Shown here piece after piece: positions 6,598 through 14,363 of a stretch of 31,299 nucleotides of DNA (the stretch's first letter is position 1; every line of letters starts with the position of its first letter). Location of the stretch: positions 1-31,299 of the forward strand of contig JAMJFV010000007.1 in the NCBI GenBank assembly GCA_023544495.1. Reading direction: 5' to 3'. The notes under the pieces were generated by a model that searched no databases, had not been told where the DNA came from, and saw nothing but the letters and a program-made list of their open reading frames with translations. Made by a program: the position numbers and the translations under genes. Source of the stretch: ANME-2 cluster archaeon. GTDB taxonomy: Archaea; Halobacteriota; Methanosarcinia; Methanosarcinales; Methanocomedenaceae.

Positions 6598-8235
6598 ATG
6601 CGTGTCAAATTCAGGATATCACGTTTCAATCCTGACCTGGATGCGAGACCTTATCACCAGGATCTTGAACTGGATGTGACCAATGGTATGACCATACTGG
6701 ATTGCCTGCATGAGATAAAGAACAATCAGGACGGCAGCCTGACTTTCAGGCGTTCCTGCAGAAGCGGTATCTGCGGCTCATGTGCAGTACGGGTCAATCA
6801 CAGAGCTATGCTGGCATGCAAGACCCAGGCGCTGAATGTTCTTATTGATGGGGCGGTACTGGTGGAACCTCTTGTCCACCTGAGGACAATAAAAGACCTG
6901 GTGGTCGATATGGAACCTTTTTACCAGACCATAGAAAAGGTCCAGCCGTGGCTTGTCACCGACCATACCACTGAGGAAATACCGGCTATCACGTCCAAAG
7001 AAGCTGAAAATCTGAACAGGGTCAGTGACTGTATTTTCTGCGGTGCATGTTATTCGGATTGCAATGTGATAGATGTGGACCGCTCCTTTGCAGGCCCCTC
7101 TGCCATTGCAAAAACCTACCGGTTCGCCTGCGACCCCAGGGATATCCTGGGCAGTGAACGGATAAAACACCTGGTCGAGAGCGGGCTCTATAAATGTCCG
7201 GTGGACCAGGAATGTGAGCTGGCATGTCCTAAAGGCATATCCCTGCGAAGGGATGTGATAGAACAGTTAAGGTGCACTGCAGTAACAGGGGGTTTTGGCC
7301 CCCTGCCTGCCCACAAACGCCTCATCATGTCGGTACTGGATACCGGTGCCAGTGTTCCAGTGACCACTACTCCTGCTGTGGACATGTATAAAGACCGCGA
7401 ACGTGATTTCCACGGGATAAAAGAACTGTATATCCGGGAATTCGAGGGGGAACCTGTAACTGAAGTGGTACTGTTCTTTGGCTGCATCATTAATCGCAGG
7501 CAGCAGGATACAGCTGCTGCCATCATCAATATTTTCCAGCACAACAGAGTGGCGGTACACATCCCGAAAAAACAGGTGTGCTGCGGCAGTCCGTTCTTGA
7601 GAGTGGGCATGCTGGAGACCATGAAGCCTTTTGTGACCCAGAATTTCGAGATATTCAATACCTACGCCAATAACGGGGTCACCCATATCCTTACAAGCTG
7701 TTCTGGCTGTAACTCCACGTTCAGGCATGATTACCCTGCACTGGCTCTGGAATACGGGCTTAATTTCGATTTCAGGATATATGACGTCGGGGAGTACATG
7801 ACCATGATGGACAGGGACGGAACATTGAACCTCAATGATATGAAGAACGTAGCAATGAAAACCATGTATCACTATCCCTGCCATATCAGGGCCAGCGGGC
7901 TGGACGAATCCATTTACGTAGACCTTATCAGGAAGATACCGGGCATCGGACTGGTACAGGTCCCCTCCTCAGGATTATGCTGCGGAGGAGGGGGAGGTGT
8001 GCGTGCCGCATATCCTGATATATCGGATAAACTGGCCATTCGCAGGATGGAAATTGCACGGGATGAGGGGGTGGATGGACTGTTGACCAACTGCCCGTTC
8101 TGTATCCTCTCGTTCGAAAGGGGATTGTGGCTGAAAGAAAATGCTGGCGAAGCCATGGATTTCAGGATATTTGATTTTTACAGAATATTTTCCAGGGCAT
8201 TTGGTGAGGACGGAATGGTCAAAGAGAGCCATTGA
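6598..8235 (+). CDS. tfrB: thiol:fumarate reductase iron-sulfur subunit (SdhB-HdrD fusion)
   Basis: A 545-aa protein joining an SdhB-like half to an HdrD-like half, the hallmark of TfrB. The N-terminus has the plant-type [2Fe-2S] cysteines C54, C59, C62 and C74. Next come CIFCGACYSDC (C145, C148, C151, C155) and CPVDQECELACP (C200, C206, C210), spaced as in SdhB/FrdB. The C-terminal half carries two CCG domains: C296/C328-C329/C368-C371 and C428/C461-C462/C499-C502. Both fit the CX31-39CCX35-38CX2C pattern that binds the active-site cluster acting on CoM-S-S-CoB in heterodisulfide reductase. Its ATG directly follows the tfrA TAA stop, with a GGAGGA Shine-Dalgarno 8 nt upstream, so the two are translationally linked. 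Confidence 0.92.
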   Translation: MRVKFRISRFNPDLDARPYHQDLELDVTNGMTILDCLHEIKNNQDGSLTFRRSCRSGICGSCAVRVNHRAMLACKTQALNVLIDGAVLVEPLVHLRTIKDLVVDMEPFYQTIEKVQPWLVTDHTTEEIPAITSKEAENLNRVSDCIFCGACYSDCNVIDVDRSFAGPSAIAKTYRFACDPRDILGSERIKHLVESGLYKCPVDQECELACPKGISLRRDVIEQLRCTAVTGGFGPLPAHKRLIMSVLDTGASVPVTTTPAVDMYKDRERDFHGIKELYIREFEGEPVTEVVLFFGCIINRRQQDTAAAIINIFQHNRVAVHIPKKQVCCGSPFLRVGMLETMKPFVTQNFEIFNTYANNGVTHILTSCSGCNSTFRHDYPALALEYGLNFDFRIYDVGEYMTMMDRDGTLNLNDMKNVAMKTMYHYPCHIRASGLDESIYVDLIRKIPGIGLVQVPSSGLCCGGGGGVRAAYPDISDKLAIRRMEIARDEGVDGLLTNCPFCILSFERGLWLKENAGEAMDFRIFDFYRIFSRAFGEDGMVKESH

Positions 8236-8306
8236 TCGCGTGATAGACTGGCAGGAGAAATGGAACGTGAAAAGCATGTTCTCTTTGGAAGTCTGAGGAA
8301 ATACAA

Positions 8307-10118
8307 TCAAAAATAAAACCATATTGAATGATAATCATCAATATCCTCGCCATCCTGGTACAACCGTTCCAGGTAATCATAGATGGATACATCCACATAG
8401 TTATAGGGTTCTACCAGTTCAAGGTTGGATTCCCAGGGATAAAACCGATATACACGCCTGCCATTTGGTAATATCATTATGACCTCGTGGTCCTGCCATG
8501 CTCTCAGGTGTGACTTGCCCAGCCTGGGTACATTGAACACGGGTTCATCGGTCCTTTCCAGTCCAGGCAGAAGCCTGGCCTCCTCTTTGCGTTCCTGCTC
8601 TATCCTTGAGATAGGGACCCGGTAATCTATGGTCTCATCTTTGCCTTTGGTGTTGAACGTATAATAGGGATCGATACCGGACTTCTTCATGGTCCTGCGC
8701 AACATGCAGGTCTCGAACTTTTTGCTGTTATAGTACGTAAATACCTGCTGGTTGTAGATATTGATGCCATGTGTCTTGATCTTTGAGACCACATCCAGAA
8801 CATCAGGAGTGATCTCGGTGGAGTGCTGGAAATGGGTCATCAGGCATAATTCCTGTTCACCCAACCGGTGGTAGTTACTGATCACATCCAGAAGATTTTC
8901 AGTGAACCTGCACGGCAGCGTGACAAGCGTCCGGGTCCCAATCCTGATACGGTCCACATGCTCGATTTGCGATATCTTCCCCAGCAGCCAGTCAAGATAT
9001 GAATCGTTCAGTGTCAACGGGTCCCCGCCGGTAACCAGAACCTCGCTGATATGGGGATTGTCCGCAATCCAATCAATGGACTTTATGATCACATCCTTCC
9101 TTATCTCGCTGTCCTCAATGGTCTCGAGTTCCCAGTTGCGCTGGCAGTAAACACATATCTGGGGACATGATTTGTAAGGTTTGAGGATAAGTATCCTGGG
9201 ATATCTGCGCGTAATACCTTCCACCGGACTGGCCGATTCCTCTTCCATGAAATCCATGCTGATGCCTTTTTGTTTGCTTTCATAGAAGTTACTGCAATAA
9301 TTCACTCCTGGAAGTACCTGTGCGCGGATAGACAGGTCGAACTGTTTTTGGTTCTCACTATCAAACAGGGATAAGTAATAAGGCGTGACCTGGAACGGGA
9401 TATGGTACTTATCTGCCAGTTTCAAACCTTTCAGTTCTGATCTGTCAAGTCTTACTAATCTCTGTATGGTCCCGATATCAGATATTATATGTTTCAGGTG
9501 CCATTTGTAATCGGTCCAGTCTTCTTCCCCTGCTCCGAAATGCTGCAGGATGAGTCCCTTGAGCAAAGACCTGCGATGTACCAGGTCAGGTTCCAGGCCG
9601 GTGCGGTATTTCTCAAAGAACAGTTCCATCCGACCTGCATAACCATCCAGGAACTTCATTCGCTCAAGTGCGGCTTCTTTCCCTTTCAATATTATGAACG
9701 AAGGCAATTCATTGGCGGGATACAGTCCTGATCTGCCGCTGATACCCCTGAACAGGAAGATAAACTCACATATGAAACCTTTACTGATATTCCTGTTTAC
9801 CCTGTTCTCTTTCGCCATTCGGGATAATATTTTCAGTGCAGAGAAACGTACCTGTTTTTCATTTTCAGTCCTTATAATGGTCTTTAAGACCCCAATACAT
9901 TCCCTGGCATTCTTTTTTTCCAGAATGTTCATATTTTTAAAATATCTGTTTGAATATACACTGAACAGAGCTGCATCAACATTGCTCAGATAACGGGACA
10001 ATTTATTTCTCGTGACAAGCAGGTCTTCACTTCCCCTGAGTATATGGTAAATGTGCGGGTTGGACTCCCATAACACTTTCATAAGTTCATCTTTGGTTGC
10101 CGTTATCAGTTCCTTCAT
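8307..10118 (-). CDS. KamA-family radical SAM protein with N-terminal extension
   Basis: A 603-aa protein whose residues from about 300 resemble lysine 2,3-aminomutase (KamA). It has the radical SAM cysteine motif CPQICVYC (C318, C322, C325), the LVTGGDPL strand (about 361-368) and an aminomutase-like C-terminus. The first roughly 230 residues are an extension absent from 400-aa KamA enzymes; it is helical and charged with no recognisable domain. The PGGGGK segment that holds the PLP lysine in true lysine 2,3-aminomutases is not present; the corresponding region reads FNVPRLGKSHL. No ablB-like acetyltransferase is adjacent, so a role in N-epsilon-acetyl-beta-lysine osmolyte synthesis is not supported. 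The substrate is unknown. The gene is convergent with tfrB and divergent from dtxR. Confidence 0.8.
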   Translation of the reverse strand: MKELITATKDELMKVLWESNPHIYHILRGSEDLLVTRNKLSRYLSNVDAALFSVYSNRYFKNMNILEKKNARECIGVLKTIIRTENEKQVRFSALKILSRMAKENRVNRNISKGFICEFIFLFRGISGRSGLYPANELPSFIILKGKEAALERMKFLDGYAGRMELFFEKYRTGLEPDLVHRRSLLKGLILQHFGAGEEDWTDYKWHLKHIISDIGTIQRLVRLDRSELKGLKLADKYHIPFQVTPYYLSLFDSENQKQFDLSIRAQVLPGVNYCSNFYESKQKGISMDFMEEESASPVEGITRRYPRILILKPYKSCPQICVYCQRNWELETIEDSEIRKDVIIKSIDWIADNPHISEVLVTGGDPLTLNDSYLDWLLGKISQIEHVDRIRIGTRTLVTLPCRFTENLLDVISNYHRLGEQELCLMTHFQHSTEITPDVLDVVSKIKTHGINIYNQQVFTYYNSKKFETCMLRRTMKKSGIDPYYTFNTKGKDETIDYRVPISRIEQERKEEARLLPGLERTDEPVFNVPRLGKSHLRAWQDHEVIMILPNGRRVYRFYPWESNLELVEPYNYVDVSIYDYLERLYQDGEDIDDYHSIWFYF

Positions 10119-10263
10119 ATCTATTACCTATATCCTCAGCCGTTATTCCGGTTTCGACACTGTTACGTGTACGTATCATTCCGTTTTTAAAAAATGTGGC
10201 TAGTGCTGAGCGTGTACACATGAAAATAGGGCAATCATTACCCTTAAAATTTGCCATTAGAAA

Positions 10264-10287
10264 ACTATATATTTAGGCAACCCTAAA
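10264..10287 (+). promoter_or_regulatory. dtxR-feoB promoter with DtxR-type operator palindrome
   Basis: A TATA box (ACTATATATTTA, 10264-10275) is followed at once by TTTAGG-CAAC-CCTAAA (10272-10287), with perfect 6-bp inverted arms and a 4-nt spacer. This resembles the TTAGG...CCTAA core of DtxR/IdeR-family boxes. The predicted start site is near 10295, so bound repressor would cover the TATA box and block initiation. The simplest reading is autoregulation of the dtxR-feoB operon by metal-loaded DtxR. The AT-rich gap 10119-10263 also contains the divergent promoter of the KamA-like gene, not pinned down. Confidence 0.65.
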
Positions 10288-10312
10288 TTAATGCCTGAGA
10301 AGTGATACTATA

Positions 10313-10987
10313 ATGTCGAATGAACGTATCGAAGAATACCTGGAAACCATACTGTACATCACGAAAAAGAACCACGGTCCGGCCCGCACCAGCCAGATAG
10401 CCGAGGAACTCAAGCTTTCAGCACCCAGCGTTACTGAAATGGTCCAGAAGCTGTCAGAGTCAGAATATATCGAATATACTCCATATTATGGCGTGACCCT
10501 GACGGAAAAGGGATGCACCGAAGCACTGAGGATTAAACGCCGCCATCAATTGCTCGAGACATTCCTGGTGGATGTACTGGGTGCAGACCCTGTTATTGCC
10601 CATAAGGAAGCCTGCGAAATGGAACATTCCATATCTGAGTCCACAATTGAGAAAATGTGTGCCTTTATGGGACATCCTGACATCTGTCCCGACGGTAACC
10701 CCATCGGACAGGGTGAATGCTGTCCTACCGGGCCGCCCGGTGCATCATATCGTGATTATGTCCCGTTATCAGAATTAAAGGAAGGTGAACAGGGCACAAT
10801 AAAGGTCATATCCCTGACCAGCGAGATAAAGGACAGGTTGTCATCTATTGGGTTGATACCGGACCAGGATGTCCGGGTGAAGCGAAAACTGGGAAAAGGT
10901 ACCCTGTCTATCACGACCATGGGCACCGAAGTTGCAGTGGGGAACGATATAGCCCGAAAGATTATGGTACAGAGCCGGGGAGTGTGA
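10313..10987 (+). CDS. DtxR-family metal-dependent regulator with C-terminal FeoA/SH3 domain
   Basis: A 224-aa three-domain regulator. Residues 1-65 form the winged helix (recognition helix LSAPSVTEMVQKL). Residues about 66-140 are the dimerisation domain with metal ligands: C101-E104-H105 within CEMEH align with DtxR C102-E105-H106, and H78, E82 and H97 match the second site. Residues about 150-224 are a FeoA-like SH3 domain (LSELKEGEQGTIKVI onwards). The DtxR Met10 position is occupied by Glu8, with Glu11 nearby, as in MntR, so the ligand set is mixed. A Cys-rich stretch (CPDGN...GECCPTG) links domains 2 and 3. The gene is 7 nt upstream of feoB, pointing to iron control of Fe(II) uptake. 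An operator-like palindrome lies in its own promoter. Confidence 0.9.
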   Translation: MSNERIEEYLETILYITKKNHGPARTSQIAEELKLSAPSVTEMVQKLSESEYIEYTPYYGVTLTEKGCTEALRIKRRHQLLETFLVDVLGADPVIAHKEACEMEHSISESTIEKMCAFMGHPDICPDGNPIGQGECCPTGPPGASYRDYVPLSELKEGEQGTIKVISLTSEIKDRLSSIGLIPDQDVRVKRKLGKGTLSITTMGTEVAVGNDIARKIMVQSRGV

Positions 10988-10994
10988 ATAACAA

Positions 10995-12977
10995 TTGAAG
11001 TCATGCTGTGATGTGAAGAATAATGCCACATCCAATGCTCCTCTGACCATTGCGCTTGTGGGTAATCCTAATGTGGGCAAGAGCGCGTTCTTCTCCAGAC
11101 TTACCGGTGTGGGTGTAGAAGTATCCAACTATCCGGGCACGACCGTAGAGATAACAAAGGGCACGCTGAAACATGAAGGGGAGTCCATTAACGTGGTAGA
11201 CCTGCCTGGCATCTACTCATTATCCGCATCTACTGAAGATGAACGGGCAGCCATGCAGTACCTCATCAATGAACGACCTGCAGTGATCATCAACGTCATC
11301 GATGCCACCAGGCTTGCCAGGAACCTGAACCTGACACTGCAATTGCTTGAGATGGACTTTCCCATGGTAGTCGCACTTAACCAGGTCGATGCGGCCGAAC
11401 AGATGGGCATCAGGATCGACACGGAGGCGCTGGAAGAAGAACTGGGCGTACCGGTCATTCCCACAATTGCGATCCGCGGCAAGGGGATCGATACAACACT
11501 TCATAAGGCGATCGAAGTGGTACGCCCCTTACCGGTTGACCTGCATTTCGGCAGGTATAAACGGCGAGTGCGGCATGGTGTGAGATATGATCCCAATGTG
11601 GAAATGGTTATTGAAAATATGCAGAATAAAATTCCCGGTATCAGCCGGGGTATCTGTATCAGGGCTCTTGAAGGGGACCGCGATTTTATAGAAGGGTTGT
11701 GTGAAAATCCCTCCCAGGTGCTGGAAGCTGCCACTGTTCCGGCTTTGATAGAGGAGAGCCTGGGTCTGTCCGTCAAAGATACCCTCACCAAGAACCGATA
11801 CGGTGAAGCGGGTACGATTGAACATGCCATCCAGGAAAAGCATATGGTACCCAAAAATTTCCTGGACCGCCTGGATGGGGTACTGACGTCGAACCGCTTG
11901 GGGTTGCCGATCTTTGCTGTTTTGATGCTGTTCATGTTCTATATAGTGTTCAGGGTCGGCGGGTATCTGGAGATACGTATCGTGGAGAGTTTTGAGACCT
12001 ACCTGTTGACCCCGGCAGAACTGGCACTTGGCGGGTTGCACCCGCTGGCTGTCAGTGCTATCGTTTTCGGGTTGCTTGGCGTGGAGGCCGGGCTTGCCAT
12101 TGTGATACCCTTTATCGGTACCTTCTATGTCTTCCTGGCCATGATGGAAGATTCAGGTTACCTGCCCAGGGCAGCATTCCTGCTTGACAGGTTCATGCAC
12201 AGATTGGGACTGCACGGCCGTGCCATCATTCCTCTGTTGCTTGGATACGGGTGCAATGTCCCGGCCATTATGGCGGCACGCACCCTGAACACCCGCCGGG
12301 AGCGTGTCATAACGGTAGCCATGATAGCCCTGACACCCTGTTCAGCACGCACTGTGATAATCATGGGACTTGTAGGTGCTTTTGTAGGATTCTGGGCAGC
12401 CATTTCCATTTATCTTATCGAACTGGTCATAATATTGCTGACCGGGTGGATGCTGGGTAAAGGGCTGCCGGGTGAGCAGATGGGTTTTATCATGGAAATG
12501 CCGCCCCTGCGTACCCCCGATATCCGGGTCATGGTGAAAAAGACCTGGTTGAGAATGAAGGGTTTTGTCTATGTAGCGTTCCCTATACTGATCGTTGGCA
12601 GCAGCTTCCTGGGCGTGGTGGATAATTTGGGGCTGCTGGATGTGTTCGAAGAGATATCAAGACCAGTATTTGTCGAATGGATGGGGCTACCGACATTCGC
12701 TGCCACGGCATTCATATTCGGTATCCTGCGCAAGGAGATGGCACTGGAGATACTGGCCGTCCTGGCAGGTACGGCAGTGTTCATTGATGTGATGACACCC
12801 CTGCAGATATACGTCTTTGCCCTGGTGGCTACGATCTATGTTCCCTGTGCCGCCACGATAACAGTGATAGGTAAGGAACTGGGATGGCGCGATATGGTGC
12901 TCATCTCAGGGTTCACTATCCTGCTGTCAATAGCAGTAGGGGGGCTTGCAAACCACCTGGGGTTGGCTCTGCTGTAA
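10995..12977 (+). CDS. feoB: ferrous iron transporter FeoB
   Basis: A 660-aa FeoB, the membrane Fe(II) transporter with a cytosolic G domain. G motifs are clear: G1 GNPNVGKS (about 23-30), G2 within YPGTTVE, G3 DLPG and G4 NQVD. A helical spacer follows, then a polytopic membrane region from about residue 300 with Gate segments such as GYGCNVPAIMAARTL and PCSARTVIIMGL. The TTG at 10995 gives a short Cys-containing N-terminus (MKSCCDVK) before the G domain; no ATG is available upstream of the P-loop in this frame. It sits 7 nt after the dtxR stop. No separate feoA gene is present; the FeoA-like domain exists only as the C-terminus of the regulator. Confidence 0.95.
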   Translation: MKSCCDVKNNATSNAPLTIALVGNPNVGKSAFFSRLTGVGVEVSNYPGTTVEITKGTLKHEGESINVVDLPGIYSLSASTEDERAAMQYLINERPAVIINVIDATRLARNLNLTLQLLEMDFPMVVALNQVDAAEQMGIRIDTEALEEELGVPVIPTIAIRGKGIDTTLHKAIEVVRPLPVDLHFGRYKRRVRHGVRYDPNVEMVIENMQNKIPGISRGICIRALEGDRDFIEGLCENPSQVLEAATVPALIEESLGLSVKDTLTKNRYGEAGTIEHAIQEKHMVPKNFLDRLDGVLTSNRLGLPIFAVLMLFMFYIVFRVGGYLEIRIVESFETYLLTPAELALGGLHPLAVSAIVFGLLGVEAGLAIVIPFIGTFYVFLAMMEDSGYLPRAAFLLDRFMHRLGLHGRAIIPLLLGYGCNVPAIMAARTLNTRRERVITVAMIALTPCSARTVIIMGLVGAFVGFWAAISIYLIELVIILLTGWMLGKGLPGEQMGFIMEMPPLRTPDIRVMVKKTWLRMKGFVYVAFPILIVGSSFLGVVDNLGLLDVFEEISRPVFVEWMGLPTFAATAFIFGILRKEMALEILAVLAGTAVFIDVMTPLQIYVFALVATIYVPCAATITVIGKELGWRDMVLISGFTILLSIAVGGLANHLGLALL

Positions 12978-13022
12978 AGAACAGGAGCATGAATTATCCG
13001 GTCCTGCCCTTTGAAACTCTAT

Positions 13023-13052
13023 CGTAAAATTACGGGTGAATAAATATATATA
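13023..13052 (+). promoter_or_regulatory. palindrome plus TATA box upstream of the candidate small RNA
   Basis: A perfect 12-bp palindrome, CGTAAAATTACG (13023-13034), is followed by TAAATATATATAC (13041-13053), a strong TATA-like box. A start site about 25 nt downstream would fall near 13073, exactly where the long hairpin begins. No open reading frame follows on this strand. Confidence 0.4.
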
Positions 13053-13072
13053 CTATCAACGAGTATTATCAT

Positions 13073-13158
13073 AATGATGATTGTGAGCGGGTACGATTTT
13101 TATAACTAACCCCCACTCCCAAACTCGCTCACATGATCATCATTTTATGTGTTTTTCT
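13073..13158 (+). ncRNA. candidate small structured RNA downstream of feoB
   Basis: Positions 13074-13089 (ATGATGATTGTGAGCG) pair with 13126-13143 to give a 16-bp perfect stem interrupted only by a 2-nt bulge (TG) on the 3' side, with a 36-nt loop containing an ACCCCC tract. A T-rich stretch (13144-13157) follows. A TATA box ends about 20 nt before the stem. The 235-nt gap between feoB and the rubrerythrin gene codes for no convincing protein. A small RNA, a 3' element of feoB mRNA or a degenerate mobile inverted repeat are all possible. Confidence 0.35.
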
Positions 13159-13212
13159 CACTCATGGATTGCCGTAATTCATGGCAGGGTGAACAAAAAA
13201 GGAGGATAAACG

Positions 13213-13581
13213 TTACAGTCTATCCACAATGCCTTTGAGACCTGCTTTGTGCCTGGCCTCGTCCTGTGAGGCGCGTTCAAAGAACAGTCTTGCCTCGTTG
13301 TTCCCTTCCTTGCGGGCGATCTCTGCAGCCTCCGCCTTTTCCAGTGTTGCCATGGTTTCACCTTCCAGCATCATCGTAAGGTTTGACTTTGTGTCCTTGA
13401 CCATACCCAATATTTTGGCTACTTCGGCTGCATGCCATGCCTCGTCCATTGCTATCTGGCGCAGGTAGGTTGCCACATCTGCCAGCCCTTCTTCCTCTGC
13501 GATCTTGGACATTGCCAGATACCACCCTACTTCTGTGGTCTCACCCTTGAATGTCGCTTTCAAAATATCTTCAAGACTCAT
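13213..13581 (-). CDS. rubrerythrin-like ferritin-fold diiron protein
   Basis: A 122-aa four-helix protein with the diiron ligands of the rubrerythrin/erythrin family: a Glu in FKGETTEVGWYL, E47xxH50 in MDEAWHAAE, a Glu near NNEARLFFE, and E108xxH111 in QDEARHKAG. The C-terminal rubredoxin domain (paired CxxC) of classical rubrerythrin is absent, so this is the rubredoxin-less form. Such proteins reduce peroxide or protect against oxidative stress in anaerobes, taking electrons from a separate donor. The ATG at 13581 has a GGTGAG Shine-Dalgarno. Its location next to the iron-uptake operon is suggestive but it is on the opposite strand. The upstream gap 13582-13785 contains short palindromes (CTGTT/AACAG at 13609-13622; TGTAC/GTACA at 13658-13674) that may be operators. 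Confidence 0.85.
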   Translation of the reverse strand: MSLEDILKATFKGETTEVGWYLAMSKIAEEEGLADVATYLRQIAMDEAWHAAEVAKILGMVKDTKSNLTMMLEGETMATLEKAEAAEIARKEGNNEARLFFERASQDEARHKAGLKGIVDRL

Positions 13582-13785
13582 GTATTCTCACCCTTGTACA
13601 CTCCATAACTGTTCGGTAACAGTAATTCATATTTGTTCTACAGTGACATAATGGTTATGTACCCGGGTTGTACATTCGGGAGAGGAAATAGGACTGACGT
13701 TCCTGAAATGAAGGAGTGAAGTCTGACCTTTCAATACTTTGTTCCGTCTTGTGCCTCTCACGGCAATGTCAGTAAACCGGCCGGA

Positions 13786-14349
13786 TCACATCCCCAATAA
13801 GAACAACACCCCAAACACCAAAAAAAGTATCCCGGACCCAACCCTCAGCTTATCCATCGGCACAATGGTCTGAAGTCTCCCCCCAATAGCCACACCCAGC
13901 GCACTTACCAGTCCCAGCCCCAGCACTGCGCCCAGGAACACCAGAACAGGTGCATGGTACTGGGCCGAAAGGGCAATAACAGCAATTTCGGTCTTGTCAC
14001 CGAGTTCAGCCAGTGCTATCAGACTGAAGGCGGTCATGAAGGCACTGCGGGCTCCTGAGTTTTTTATGTCACCGTCGTCATCGTCATCCATCAGGATGGT
14101 AATTATCCCGAACACTATAAACAGCAGTCCCGCCGCTATTCCAATAATATGGGGGCCGATATAAGCAACCACCACTTCGCCCACACCCACAGCCAGCGCG
14201 GTCAGCACAATAAATGCAGCCAGCAGCCCTGCAAAGACATGGATCCTGGAATATCTGGCTGACAGCGCAATCGCTATCAACTGGGTCTTATCGCCCATCT
14301 CTGCCAGGGCGATAAGACCGAATGTAGTAATGGCCGGGTTCAGGTCCAT
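13786..14349 (-). CDS. GDT1/TMEM165 (UPF0016) family cation transporter
   Basis: A 187-aa membrane protein with two homologous halves, each carrying the family signature: FGLIALAEMGDKTQLIA near the N-terminus and FSLIALAELGDKTEIAV in the middle (E-x-G-D-K-T in both). Six hydrophobic segments are visible, with an acidic DDDDDGD loop linking the halves. This is the usual length for a complete two-repeat member. The family exports Mn(II) or Ca(II) in exchange for protons; the substrate here cannot be decided. It lies 14 nt downstream of the unknown membrane-anchored protein on the same strand. Confidence 0.88.
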   Translation of the reverse strand: MDLNPAITTFGLIALAEMGDKTQLIAIALSARYSRIHVFAGLLAAFIVLTALAVGVGEVVVAYIGPHIIGIAAGLLFIVFGIITILMDDDDDGDIKNSGARSAFMTAFSLIALAELGDKTEIAVIALSAQYHAPVLVFLGAVLGLGLVSALGVAIGGRLQTIVPMDKLRVGSGILFLVFGVLFLLGM

Positions 14350-14363
14350 ATTATACTTTGCTT

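Noticed and set aside
7188..7884. Two overlapping minus-strand frames inside tfrB
   Set aside because: The plus-strand frame encodes precisely spaced iron-sulfur and CCG cysteines; the minus frames have no recognisable features.
8307..10118. AblA (lysine 2,3-aminomutase for the N-acetyl-beta-lysine osmolyte)
   Set aside because: Length, missing PGGGGK motif and absence of a neighbouring ablB acetyltransferase argue against this specific function.
13074..13143. C/D-box guide RNA
   Set aside because: ATGATGA at 13074 resembles a C box, but no CUGA D or D' box follows at suitable spacing; the long perfect stem also does not fit that class.
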